Shown one piece after another: positions 44,786 through 53,512 of a stretch of 64,000 nt of DNA. Location of the stretch: the NCBI GenBank assembly GCA_947501565.1, contig CANMWJ010000019.1, positions 1 through 64,000 of the forward strand. Reading direction: 5' to 3'. The position numbers were made by a program, and so were the translations under genes. The stretch comes from an uncultured Marinobacterium sp. (GTDB taxonomy: Bacteria; Pseudomonadota; Gammaproteobacteria; Pseudomonadales; Balneatricaceae). Below the pieces are notes generated by a model, which saw only the letters and a program-made list of their open reading frames with translations, was not told where the DNA came from and searched no databases. Positions within the stretch are counted from its first letter, which is position 1; every line of letters begins with the position of its first letter.

Positions 44786-46302
44786 AGAAGAAGGAACCTA
44801 TCTCAACCGGCGCCGAGTGGACCTTTGAGCTGATCGAGCGCTACGATCAGGAGATCAGCCGTGTCGCCGAGACGTTCGAGCTGGACACCTATCCCAACCA
44901 GATTGAGATCATCACCTCTGAGCAGATGATGGACGCTTACTCCTCTGTGGGGATGCCACTCAACTACAACCACTGGTCGTTCGGCAAGCAGTTTGTGGAA
45001 ACGGAACAGAACTACCGCCGTGGACGTATGGGTCTGGCGTACGAGATCGTGATCAACTCCGATCCCTGCATCTCCTACCTGATGGAGGAGAACACCATGA
45101 CCATGCAGGCGCTGGTTATCGCCCACGCCTGCTACGGCCACAACTCCTTCTTTAAAGGCAACTACCTGTTCCGCACCTGGACCGATGCTACCGCGATCAT
45201 CGACTACCTGCTCTTTGCCAAAAACTACATCCGTCGCTGTGAAGAACGTTACGGCGCAGAGGAGGTTGAAGCGCTGCTCGATTCCTGCCATGCGTTGATG
45301 AACTACGGCGTAAACCGCTACCAGCGTCCGCAACCAATCACGGCGGAAGAGGAACGCGAACGTCAGAAAGCACGAGAAGAGTACGTACAACGTCACATAA
45401 ACGAACTCTGGAACACCATTCCGAAGAAGGAAGAGGAAGAGAGACCCTCCACAATGCGCTTCCCAGCGGAACCGGAGGAAAACATCCTCTATTTCGTGGA
45501 GAAGAACGCCCCGCTGCTCGAATCCTGGCAGCGTGAGATCATCCGAATTGTGCGCAAGGTATCGCAGTATTTCTATCCACAGAAACAGACGCAGGTGATG
45601 AACGAAGGCTGGGCCTGCTTCTGGCACTATACCCTGTTGCATGCGTTGTACGATGAAGGCCTGGTAACCGACGGTTTCATGATGGAGTTTTTGCATTCCC
45701 ACTCCAGCGTGGTGTTCCAGCCCTCCTTCGACAGCCCTTATTTCAGCGGTATCAACCCCTACACCATCGGTTACAACATGATGACCGACATCCGTCGCAT
45801 CTGTGAAAATCCAACCGAAGAGGACAAACAGTGGTTCCCGGATATCGCAGGCAGTAACTGGCTGGAGACCATGCAGAACGCCATGCGAAACTACAAGGAT
45901 GAGAGCTTTATTCTCCAGTTCCTTTCACCAAAAATGATTCGTGATCTGAAGCTGTTCACCATCCTTGATGATGCCGAACGGCCCACTCTGGCGGTCTCCT
46001 CTATCCATGATGAGCTGGGCTACAAGCAGATTCGGGAAGATCTGGCCGCCCAGTACAACCTGGGCAACCGTGAACCTAATATCCAGGTGTATAACGTCAA
46101 CGTGCGCGGCGACCGTGCCCTGACGTTGCGTCACTATGTGCACAATGGACAGCCCCTGGGGGACGATACCGACGAGGTATTGCGCCATCTGCATCGCTTA
46201 TGGGGTTTTGATGTACACCTCGAATCCGTCCTGCCGGATGGAACCGTGACCAGAAGCCAGCACTGTCCGCCGGTGCAACAGGATATGATCGAGCAGATCT
46301 GA
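44782..46302 (+). CDS. ycgB: SpoVR family protein YcgB
   Basis: This 506-residue protein belongs to the SpoVR family, named for a Bacillus spore-cortex protein but widespread in non-sporulating bacteria. Conserved stretches include [46 protein letters not shown], and [21 protein letters not shown]. No signal peptide or membrane helix is present. The His/Glu-rich stretches could bind metal, but activity is unproven. It is the last gene of the prkA-yeaH-ycgB trio, in translational overlap with yeaH. Confidence 0.95.
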   Translation: MKKKEPISTGAEWTFELIERYDQEISRVAETFELDTYPNQIEIITSEQMMDAYSSVGMPLNYNHWSFGKQFVETEQNYRRGRMGLAYEIVINSDPCISYLMEENTMTMQALVIAHACYGHNSFFKGNYLFRTWTDATAIIDYLLFAKNYIRRCEERYGAEEVEALLDSCHALMNYGVNRYQRPQPITAEEERERQKAREEYVQRHINELWNTIPKKEEEERPSTMRFPAEPEENILYFVEKNAPLLESWQREIIRIVRKVSQYFYPQKQTQVMNEGWACFWHYTLLHALYDEGLVTDGFMMEFLHSHSSVVFQPSFDSPYFSGINPYTIGYNMMTDIRRICENPTEEDKQWFPDIAGSNWLETMQNAMRNYKDESFILQFLSPKMIRDLKLFTILDDAERPTLAVSSIHDELGYKQIREDLAAQYNLGNREPNIQVYNVNVRGDRALTLRHYVHNGQPLGDDTDEVLRHLHRLWGFDVHLESVLPDGTVTRSQHCPPVQQDMIEQI

Positions 46303-46312
46303 TCAGCCGGAT

Positions 46313-46340
46313 TTGATCGATCATCCCCCGGCGGTATACT
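46313..46340 (+). promoter_or_regulatory. Probable sigma70 promoter of hinT
   Basis: TTGATC (46313-46318) and TATACT (46335-46340) are 16 bases apart, about 58 bases before the hinT ATG. Confidence 0.5.
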
Positions 46341-46398
46341 GCGGGAAGTTTTTCAAAGATTCTCCCGTAACGGCGCTCGACAGATTAAGGAAACGGTT

Positions 46399-46770
46399 AT
46401 GGATTGTTTGTTCTGTAAGATTATCAACAAGGAAATTCCGGCGGAGATCATCTACGAAGATGATCAGGTCATCGCGTTTAACGACATCAACCCGCAAGCA
46501 CCGATGCACGCGCTGGTGATTCCGCGTAAACATATCCCGACCACCAACGAGATCCCTGACGAAGATACCGCACTGGTTGGCCATATGGTTCAGGTTGCTG
46601 CGAAGATCGCCAAACAGAACGGCTACGACGAAAGTGGTTACCGTACCGTGTTTAACTGCAACACCCACGGCGGGCAAACCGTTTACCACATCCACCTGCA
46701 CGTGCTGGCAGGTAAACCGCTGGGCTGGCCGCCGTACTTCGACGAGAGCCTGAAACAGCCGGTAGCCTGA
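46399..46770 (+). CDS. hinT: HIT family purine nucleotide phosphoramidase
   Basis: HinT hydrolyses AMP-lysine and other purine phosphoramidates. The 123-residue protein has the N-terminal CLFCKIINKEIPAEIIYED and the HIT active-site triad HIHLHV at residues 97-102, with H99 central. The GGQTVYH stretch precedes the triad. It stands alone between its own promoter and a bidirectional terminator. Length is typical (about 119). Confidence 0.95.
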   Translation: MDCLFCKIINKEIPAEIIYEDDQVIAFNDINPQAPMHALVIPRKHIPTTNEIPDEDTALVGHMVQVAAKIAKQNGYDESGYRTVFNCNTHGGQTVYHIHLHVLAGKPLGWPPYFDESLKQPVA

Positions 46771-46783
46771 TATTCCAGGCAGC

Positions 46784-46812
46784 AAAAAGGCGGATCATGA
46801 TCCGCCTTTTTT
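46784..46812. terminator. Bidirectional terminator
   Basis: AAAAAGGCGGATCA (46784-46797) is directly followed by its complement TGATCCGCCTTTTT (46798-46811). T runs occur on both strands, between hinT and the convergent DM13 gene. Confidence 0.92.
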
Positions 46813-46840
46813 GTGTCTCTACGCACGCTTCGTTCAGCTA

Positions 46841-47308
46841 TCAGCGGTATTTTGCCGCCGTGATAAACTCCCCGAAGGTCTCGCACCAGATCACCACCGT
46901 GGTGTACTTCTCGATATCCGCATCCGCTGGCAGTCTCGCAATAAAGTTATTAAACGACTTCACCTCTCCCACCTGCTGGGAGTAACGCTTCACGGCCAGG
47001 AACTGCTCTTCGTTTTCCACAAAGTCCGGTGCCAGATACAGTTTGTAATCAGGCCCTGGGGCTATTGATCCCATAAAGCTGATCGCGTTGTTATCTACCG
47101 ACACGGTACCTTCACCCCAGTGCAGCAGGTCACTGCCTTTCAGATCGCGGGTGAACTCCGCGCTGTAGGCAGCCTTTGAAGCCAACGACTCCACTTCTAC
47201 CGTGGAGGGACCTTCCGGCGCGGTTAGAATCGGCAGCAGGTAAATACCCAGTGCAAAACCCGCTCCCAGTGCCATCAGATGGGTTATCAACAGAAAAAGC
47301 CGCTTCAT
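46841..47308 (-). CDS. DM13-domain membrane-anchored protein
   Basis: This 155-residue protein has an N-terminal membrane helix or uncleaved signal (residues about 4-28). A DM13 domain follows, with GSDLLHWGEGTVSV, YKLYLAPDFV and the closing VIWCETFGEFITAAKY. The domain is built as a small beta-sandwich with one conserved Cys and has been proposed to take part in redox or hydroxylation reactions. It is probably periplasmic. It is monocistronic, convergent with hinT. Function uncertain. Confidence 0.8.
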   Translation of the reverse strand: MKRLFLLITHLMALGAGFALGIYLLPILTAPEGPSTVEVESLASKAAYSAEFTRDLKGSDLLHWGEGTVSVDNNAISFMGSIAPGPDYKLYLAPDFVENEEQFLAVKRYSQQVGEVKSFNNFIARLPADADIEKYTTVVIWCETFGEFITAAKYR

Positions 47309-47428
47309 ACTATGTATCTCCTTTCCAGCCTGCAGGGCGACAGCTCTATATATTCAGTGTAGGTAGTGATCGCTCACTATGAGAGTTTTTATTGTCTTAC
47401 TGGTTCAACACGAATTTCATTCCGCCAT

Positions 47429-47454
47429 AAAAAAGGCAGCCATTCAGGCTGCCT
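47429..47454 (-). terminator. Terminator of the DUF2333 gene
   Basis: On the minus strand GGCAGCC (47453-47447) pairs with GGCTGCC (47441-47435), loop TGAAT, followed by TTTTTT. Confidence 0.88.
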
Positions 47455-47472
47455 CAGCGTAGCGCTACACCG

Positions 47473-48507
47473 TTAACCGCGACTCAGCAGTTCACGCAGG
47501 TCGATGATCGCTGCATTAGCACGGGAGATGTAGTTGGCCATCACCAACGAGTGGTTGGCGAACAGACCGAAACCACCACCGTTCAGGATCACCGGGCTCC
47601 AGACTGTATCCTGAGCAGCTTCCAGTTCGCGGATGATCTGGCGCAGGCTGATGCGGGCATTTTTCTTATCCAGAATCGGTGCGAAGTCAGCTTCCACCGC
47701 CTTCAGGATGTGCAGCAGCGCCCAAGTTGAACCGCGGGCTTCGTAGAAGACATCATCAATCTCCAGCCACGGGGTTTTTACCTCCTGCTCGCCTGCTGTC
47801 GCGGTAGACTGGGCAGCATCCGGATCACCTGCCAGGTCGGTATTCAGGCGTTTCTGGCCAACACTGGCACTCAGACGCTGTGACAGGCTACCCAAGCGGG
47901 TCTGCACATCACCCAGCCAGTTGTTGAGGTTATCGGCACGGGCGTAGAACTGCGCATCACCCTGCGCTCCGTCAGCCAGTGCGGTCTGGTAGGACAGAAG
48001 CGCCTGCAGACCTTCCTTGTACTGAGATTCAGAGGATGGCAGCAACCAGCTGTTGTTATCGAAGTTGAACTTAGGTTCAGCGACAGTCAGCGCCGGGTAT
48101 TCTACAGACTGGGACTGCGAGCGACTGAAATCCTTACGCAGAGCACGGCTCAGGTCGCGCACCTGTACCAGCGCACCAAACTCCCAGTTGCTGATGTTGT
48201 CCAGCCAGACGCCCGGCGGCATGCGGTCGTTGCTGATGTAACCGCCCGACTTATTCAACAGCGTGTCCATCACACGGTTAAGGGTAAATACCGTGGTGTA
48301 ACCGGTCGCCGGTTTCAGGCCACGCTCCTGCGCGTCACTTTGCGCTTCTGCGGCAGGATCAAACTGGCTTGGCGTCATACTCCAGTACATACCCAGTGGA
48401 ATAGATACCAGCAGGTAAGCGCCCAGCAGGGCCAATATCATTCGTACAATCTTTCCGCCCGGTGTCGCGTCCCAGAGGTCCACACACCAATCAATCAATC
48501 GTCCCAT
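47473..48507 (-). CDS. DUF2333 family membrane protein
   Basis: This 344-residue protein has one N-terminal transmembrane segment (about residues 19-42, ending in GMYWSM). A large, mostly helical soluble part follows. The family start WDATPGGKIVRM and the block ISNWEFGALVQVRDLSRALRKDFSRSQSQS fit DUF2333, known only from marine and pseudomonad gammaproteobacteria. Its function is unknown. The gene is followed by its own terminator. Confidence 0.85.
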   Translation of the reverse strand: MGRLIDWCVDLWDATPGGKIVRMILALLGAYLLVSIPLGMYWSMTPSQFDPAAEAQSDAQERGLKPATGYTTVFTLNRVMDTLLNKSGGYISNDRMPPGVWLDNISNWEFGALVQVRDLSRALRKDFSRSQSQSVEYPALTVAEPKFNFDNNSWLLPSSESQYKEGLQALLSYQTALADGAQGDAQFYARADNLNNWLGDVQTRLGSLSQRLSASVGQKRLNTDLAGDPDAAQSTATAGEQEVKTPWLEIDDVFYEARGSTWALLHILKAVEADFAPILDKKNARISLRQIIRELEAAQDTVWSPVILNGGGFGLFANHSLVMANYISRANAAIIDLRELLSRG

Positions 48508-48637
48508 TGGTCTTCCCTAAGTACTTGGATTTAAGCAAATTATGCCCCATCGGTCGGCTACAAGGTAGCACCCACCAGCGACCTGAGACAAAAAGGGATC
48601 GATTTCCGCTATCGCGGGGACAAGCATGGTCAGGAGA

Positions 48638-49213
48638 TCAGATATCCTTCACCATCAATAACCAGTCGCCGTTATGCGTCATCACCCCACAGCGCACAAC
48701 CGGTTCGGTAGCAACACAGCGAAAACCATAGTCTTCCACCAACTCAATGGCGGAGGGGTTTTCACTCGCCACAATAATACTCATCTGGCGTATATTCAGG
48801 GTCTGGGCTAACTGTTCCGCAGCTTCCAGTAACTGCGTAGCCAGACCATGACGGCGGTGCTCTTCGAAGACCGCCAACGCCACGATGTTCCATGTATCGA
48901 GGGCGTGTTGTTCGAGTTTAATAAGCGCCCGGACAAAGGGTAGGTATTCATCCAGAACCGCCGGGCTTTCACTGGCAAGCAGATGGCGCCCGGAGATCAT
49001 TCCAAACACCTCATGAACCTTGGCTACCACGGTCGCGTGACGGAAACTGAACACACCGGTTTCCTTGTGCACCAAACGGGCTCCGGCACCCAGCGGAGAC
49101 TCATCTCCCTCTGCCAGATGCTGCCACATACAAGCGCACATCCCTTCGCTTGACTGATTGATCAGATCCGCCAGAACTGCCGCATCTGTGGAATAAGCGG
49201 GTCGTATGTTCAT
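48638..49213 (-). CDS. GNAT family acetyltransferase
   Basis: This 191-residue protein shows the GNAT acetyl-CoA site: ALAVFEEHRRHGLATQLLEAAEQLA (the R/Q-x-x-G-x-G/A loop is HRRHGLA). The C-terminal ASENPSAIELVEDYGFRCVAT has the typical alpha4/beta7 pattern. The acceptor substrate is not predictable. An unusual Cys/Met-rich segment near residue 25 (GMCACMWQ) might be metal-related. The gene is alone, between DUF2333 and DUF2252. Confidence 0.85.
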   Translation of the reverse strand: MNIRPAYSTDAAVLADLINQSSEGMCACMWQHLAEGDESPLGAGARLVHKETGVFSFRHATVVAKVHEVFGMISGRHLLASESPAVLDEYLPFVRALIKLEQHALDTWNIVALAVFEEHRRHGLATQLLEAAEQLAQTLNIRQMSIIVASENPSAIELVEDYGFRCVATEPVVRCGVMTHNGDWLLMVKDI

Positions 49214-49376
49214 CGTTACAGACCTTTTGGCTATGTTACGTCTATTGACGTTTTATCCGTGTATAGAGTAAGAATAGCCACTCAGGCGCTTGATTAGTGC
49301 CCAAAAGCGCGAGAATTGTAAATTTTATGAACAGTACTGTTACGCGGACTTAACAACTTCGCGCCTCGCCCCGGTT

Positions 49377-50630
49377 TCACATACGCTTGAACACCTGCCA
49401 GTCCTGCTCAACGCAACGTGCATAATGCAGCGCTACGGCGCGCAACAGACGGAGAAAGGCTTTCCTCTCAGGCAGCAGGTGGTGAGTGACGTAGTGGATA
49501 AATCCACTCGCCTCGGGCTGTACATCCAATGAGCCGCGTGCATGCTCACGTCCGAGGATATAACCCCACACGTCAGCCATCACCAGAAACTCATCAGCAT
49601 CCAGTTTGTGTGCTGGATAGTCTTTCTTAAACGGAGAACGTTCGCGTACTGAAAACAGCGTGCCATCGTAAGTCAGCCATCCCAGCCAGCTATCGGCATG
49701 CTCAGCAATCGCCCGGTACGCCTGCGCATGACGCCGCCCTTCATGGGTAAAACTCTCGCGATACCAGTGCTGTTCGATCTCTGGCATCACCGCAACCGAT
49801 GCCGGTTCACGCTGCTGTTTGATATCGAGAATGATATTTTCCAGTGGCGTTTCACCCTCGATCAAGGCGTAGTAACGCTGACTACCCAAAGAGCCGGTGC
49901 CCGCCTGGGTACGACGTACAATATCCAGCACTTGCGGATGCTCGCCGTCGGGTAACAGTTCTCGGGTATCGTGGTAGGCGTTGATCGCAACCTTGAGGGC
50001 CAGGAACTGTTCATCCGTCACGGCTTCCAGTTTCTCGTGCCCATAATCAAAGCTGCGACAGTTGTTGCTGGTCCACTTCTCCAGCATCCGTTCACGGGTG
50101 TTCTTCTGATGGACTTTATCCAGAAATTTACGGATCGGCTTAGGCGCATGCTCCAGGCGCAACGCCGGAACCCCGTTGGCCGCATCCTCGATGGCATTCA
50201 GATAGGCTTTGCCGAACGCCTTGATCGCATCATCCGCCAGAGCATCGCTATAAAATGGCCGTTGGCGTAGCTCCAGCACCATGCTCGCGGCAAGACGCCA
50301 GACGTCAAACTGAAAATCCCCTACCACCGCATCATCGAAATCATCCATACCGAAGTAGATACGGTTGAAGTGATCATGCAAAGCGCCGAAGTTGTAGATA
50401 TGGGCATCGCCCTGCAGCCAGATCTGCGTCTCGGCACGCCCGCCAAAAAGTGAGATACGCCAGTCCCGTGACACGTCGTACCAGTACAGGTGGCTGGTGC
50501 CGCGGAAAAAGATAAACGGCGACTCGGCCATCTTTTCAAATTTCAACTGCCGGTCGGCTTCGGGAAGTGTTTCATTAAAACGACGGATCTGTTCCGTTAC
50601 CTGACGGGCGCGGGTGTGCAGTACTTTCAT
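49377..50630 (-). CDS. DUF2252 family protein with kinase-like motifs
   Basis: This 417-residue cytoplasmic protein fits the DUF2252 family. GDAHIYNFG at 74-82 resembles the HxDxxxxN catalytic loop of aminoglycoside-phosphotransferase-type kinases. DDFDDAVVGDFQFDVWRLA at 96-114 resembles their metal-binding DFD region. These suggest a small-molecule phosphotransferase fold, which is inference from motif likeness. Normal kinases carry these motifs after the glycine loop, so a circularly arranged or divergent core is possible. AAGGAAGG precedes the ATG. Confidence 0.83.
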   Translation of the reverse strand: MKVLHTRARQVTEQIRRFNETLPEADRQLKFEKMAESPFIFFRGTSHLYWYDVSRDWRISLFGGRAETQIWLQGDAHIYNFGALHDHFNRIYFGMDDFDDAVVGDFQFDVWRLAASMVLELRQRPFYSDALADDAIKAFGKAYLNAIEDAANGVPALRLEHAPKPIRKFLDKVHQKNTRERMLEKWTSNNCRSFDYGHEKLEAVTDEQFLALKVAINAYHDTRELLPDGEHPQVLDIVRRTQAGTGSLGSQRYYALIEGETPLENIILDIKQQREPASVAVMPEIEQHWYRESFTHEGRRHAQAYRAIAEHADSWLGWLTYDGTLFSVRERSPFKKDYPAHKLDADEFLVMADVWGYILGREHARGSLDVQPEASGFIHYVTHHLLPERKAFLRLLRAVALHYARCVEQDWQVFKRM

Positions 50631-50673
50631 CCGGGGATTCCTTCCTTTATTCGGCGGTTAGGCCCTGAAACGT

Positions 50674-50700
50674 AAAACGGGGCGCTGACTGCACCCCGTT
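50674..50700 (-). terminator. Possible terminator of the chemoreceptor gene
   Basis: On the minus strand AACGGGG (50700-50694) pairs with CCCCGTT (50682-50676), followed by TTACG. The T run is short. Confidence 0.5.
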
Positions 50701-50720
50701 GTTTCAGATTACGCAGCTCA

Positions 50721-52316
50721 TCAGAGCTTAAACTGTTGCACCAGCTGGTTGAGCTGATGGATCTCCTTACGGATCTCCTCGGTGGCCAGCACAACACGTT
50801 GGGTATCGTTTTTGGTTTCACCCGCCACATCAGAGATATTCACCAGTCGCTGATCAATATCGTTAGCCACAGCGCTCTGTTCCTCCGCTGCAGTGGAGAT
50901 CATGGTGTTCATGGAGGAGATCGTAGCAGTGGAGCTGATGATATCCTGCAGTGCCTGCGCCCCTGCCTGCGACAACTCGCTGCTGCGCTCAGCCAGTTGT
51001 GTACTTTTCTCCATGGAAGCCACAGCGGTCTGCGACTGATTCTGCAAGCGCTCAACAATGGTCTGAATCTGGTGCGTAGACTCCTGCGTACGCTGCGCCA
51101 GCGTACGGACTTCGTCCGCAACGACAGCAAAGCCGCGTCCCTGCTCACCCGCACGCGCCGCTTCGATAGCCGCGTTCAGCGCCAGCAGGTTAGTCTGCTC
51201 GGCAATATCATTGATCACAGACGTCACCTGATCCACCGCCTGGGTTTCAGTTTCAAGGTCCATCAGCAGCTGTTCGGTTGATTTCATCATCTCCAGCATC
51301 TGATTGGCCTGCTGCTCAGATTCTTCAACAACCTGTCCACCCTTGTGAGCCTGCTGATCGGTGTTGCCTGCGGCCTGTTCCGCTTCGACGGCGTTGCCCG
51401 CAACCTCCTGTACCGTCGCCGACATCTCGTTCATCGCAGCGGCTACCTGTTCCAGGTCGTCGTACTGGCGGCTGACACCACGTTCGGTATCTGCTGTTGC
51501 CTGCACCACTTTATTAACGTGGTTATCGGTATTGGCCGCAACCTGCTGTACGCGGTCCATCAGATTGCCCACGTGTTTGAGCATATCGTTGTAGCATTGG
51601 AACAGCTGACCGATCTCATTGTCGACGCGGCTGATGTTGAAACGGTGGCTGAAATCACCTTCACCCACCTGCTTCATACGACGCTCAAGCCGCTGGATGT
51701 TATCCATCACCATACGTAAACCGAAGACACGTCCCATCACCACCAGCACCAGGATGATCAGTACGCAGACAAAAGAGATCATCAACAGGTTCTGGGTGGT
51801 GTTACGCGAAGCTTTGGTCATCATGACCACCGCTTTGTTCATCTCTTTCAGTACCACCGGCGACTGACGATGGATCTCCGCCAGCGTTTGCGGCGTAGCA
51901 CCCGACAGATGACTCAGAATCAGCTGCTTGTAGGTTTTCCACAGTCCACCCACTTTATCCATCTGCGCAAGGATCGCCGGATCTTCGATCGGCTTCATAT
52001 TCTGGCTGGAATCACCATTAATGATCGCGGTATGGGATTTCTCAAACAGCGAAATGGTTTTCTCCAGCACAGCGCGCTGCTCAATACCCGCTTCCACCAG
52101 CATCGCCTCTTTTGCGATACGTTGGCTAAGCATACGCTGGCGCCCCGCCACATTGATGGTGTTGGGGTCGATTGCCATACTCAGATAAAGCGCCACACCG
52201 GATGAAGCGGCCATGAGAAAAATAATTGCGTATGAAAGAAGAAACTGCTGATTTAGCGTTTTGCAACCAATTGCCCGCAGACAACTGTCAATCAGCTTCG
52301 CTATACCACTATTCAT
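50721..52316 (-). CDS. Methyl-accepting chemotaxis protein with PilJ-type sensor
   Basis: This 531-residue chemoreceptor has a TM helix at about 24-46, a periplasmic PilJ-type helical sensor (about 50-170), a second TM near 175-197, a HAMP region, and a cytoplasmic signalling domain. The signalling tip is [20 protein letters not shown]. The sensor begins [20 protein letters not shown] at 52-71, the motif shared with PilJ and with the Pseudomonas nitrate chemoreceptor McpN. Nitrate or a similar anion is a candidate ligand by motif only. The start is the ATG at 52316 with GGAG 7 bases upstream; the TTG before it was rejected. Confidence 0.92.
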   Translation of the reverse strand: MNSGIAKLIDSCLRAIGCKTLNQQFLLSYAIIFLMAASSGVALYLSMAIDPNTINVAGRQRMLSQRIAKEAMLVEAGIEQRAVLEKTISLFEKSHTAIINGDSSQNMKPIEDPAILAQMDKVGGLWKTYKQLILSHLSGATPQTLAEIHRQSPVVLKEMNKAVVMMTKASRNTTQNLLMISFVCVLIILVLVVMGRVFGLRMVMDNIQRLERRMKQVGEGDFSHRFNISRVDNEIGQLFQCYNDMLKHVGNLMDRVQQVAANTDNHVNKVVQATADTERGVSRQYDDLEQVAAAMNEMSATVQEVAGNAVEAEQAAGNTDQQAHKGGQVVEESEQQANQMLEMMKSTEQLLMDLETETQAVDQVTSVINDIAEQTNLLALNAAIEAARAGEQGRGFAVVADEVRTLAQRTQESTHQIQTIVERLQNQSQTAVASMEKSTQLAERSSELSQAGAQALQDIISSTATISSMNTMISTAAEEQSAVANDIDQRLVNISDVAGETKNDTQRVVLATEEIRKEIHQLNQLVQQFKL

Positions 52317-52430
52317 CAAGCTACTCCGTCAGTGGAAACATACAAATTGTTAAGCATTGTAACCGAAGTTTTAAAACTTAAACCTATCTAGGATAGACCA
52401 ACGTTACCGGAAAGCGATTATCACTGTACG

Positions 52431-52442
52431 TGACATATGTCA
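52431..52442. repeat. Perfect palindrome TGACATATGTCA
   Basis: This exact 12-bp palindrome lies immediately upstream of the predicted -35 of the phosphotransacylase operon, in the 254-base region shared with the divergent chemoreceptor. The position fits an activator or shared regulator site. Confidence 0.6.
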
Positions 52443-52444
52443 GT

Positions 52445-52472
52445 TTGCCCTTTTGTTGCGGCGCGTCATAAT
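52445..52472 (+). promoter_or_regulatory. Candidate promoter of pta/ptb-ackA with downstream inverted repeat
   Basis: TTGCCC (52445-52450) and CATAAT (52467-52472) are 16 bases apart. ACAGT-AA-ACTGT (52479-52490) sits at the predicted transcription start, a possible repressor site. Confidence 0.45.
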
Positions 52473-52570
52473 GGGTTCACAGTAAACTGTCACACTTAAG
52501 TCGTATACCAAACCACATAGTTACGCTTAAAAGAGACAGCGTTGTTTCTCCTGTCTAAGGATTAAGTACG

Positions 52571-53509
52571 ATGATTATCAAAGATACACCGCCCCTGCAC
52601 GATCAACTCGAATTTTTCATTGAGCAGGCGGTAAAAGCGACGCCAATACGCACCGCAGTTGTACACCCAGTCGACCAGAACAGCCTGGTTGGCGCGGTTG
52701 AAGCGGCAGAGAAGGAGCTGATCGCGCCTATCCTGATCGGCCCGGAATCCAAAATCAAAGCGGCGGCGGATGAAAACAATCTTGATATCTCACCGTATGA
52801 GCTGATCGATACGCCACACAGCCACGCGGCTGCCGAAGCCGGCTGCGACCTGGTACGGGTTGCAGATGCGCAGGCGCTGATGAAGGGCAACCTGGCCACC
52901 GCTGAACTTCTTAGTGCTGTGGTGCACAAAACCAAAGGTATCCGTACTGAACGCCGTCTGAGCCATGTATTTGTGTTCGATGTACCCAACTACCACAAAC
53001 CGATCATGATCACCGACGCGGCGATCAATATCGCGCCGGACCTGATCACCAAACGCGACATCGCCCAGAATGCTATCGATTTCTGCCACGCATTGGGTGT
53101 GGATGTCCCTAAAGTTGCGATTCTTTCAGCTGTGGAAAAAGTAAAACCGAACATCCAGAGCACCATCGATGCTGCCGCGCTGTGCAAGATGGCCGACCGT
53201 GAACAGATCACCGGGGGTATTCTTGACGGCCCGCTGGCGTTCGATAACGCGATCTCCCAGCAGGCAGCGATCGACAAGCACATTAAGTCCGTAGTTTCAG
53301 GGGATGCCGACATTCTGCTGGCGCCGGACCTGGAATCGGCCAACATGATCGCCAAGCAGCTGGTGTATCTGGCTAACGCTAAATCCGCAGGTATTGCACT
53401 GGGTGCACGCGTGCCGATCATCCTGACCAGCCGCTCCGAGAAAACCCTTGCCCGTCTGGCTTCCTGCGCGTTGGCCTCTCATATGGTGCTGCACCCGGAA
53501 GGCTTGTAA
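52571..53509 (+). CDS. Phosphate acetyl/butyryltransferase family protein
   Basis: This 312-residue enzyme belongs to the phosphate acyltransferase family (Pta/Ptb core without the extra N-terminal domains of E. coli Pta). It has APILIGPESKI, DAQALMKGNLATAELLSAV near residue 100, and a C-terminal DADILLAPDLESANMIAKQL. It interconverts acyl-CoA and acyl phosphate. The length and lack of extra domains suit either acetyl or butyryl substrates. Three bases separate it from acetate kinase. AAGGA precedes the ATG. Confidence 0.87.
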   Translation: MIIKDTPPLHDQLEFFIEQAVKATPIRTAVVHPVDQNSLVGAVEAAEKELIAPILIGPESKIKAAADENNLDISPYELIDTPHSHAAAEAGCDLVRVADAQALMKGNLATAELLSAVVHKTKGIRTERRLSHVFVFDVPNYHKPIMITDAAINIAPDLITKRDIAQNAIDFCHALGVDVPKVAILSAVEKVKPNIQSTIDAAALCKMADREQITGGILDGPLAFDNAISQQAAIDKHIKSVVSGDADILLAPDLESANMIAKQLVYLANAKSAGIALGARVPIILTSRSEKTLARLASCALASHMVLHPEGL

Positions 53510-53512
53510 GCG

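Noticed and set aside
44803-45702. A 299-residue open frame antisense to ycgB
   Set aside because: No recognisable protein features and fully inside a conserved gene.
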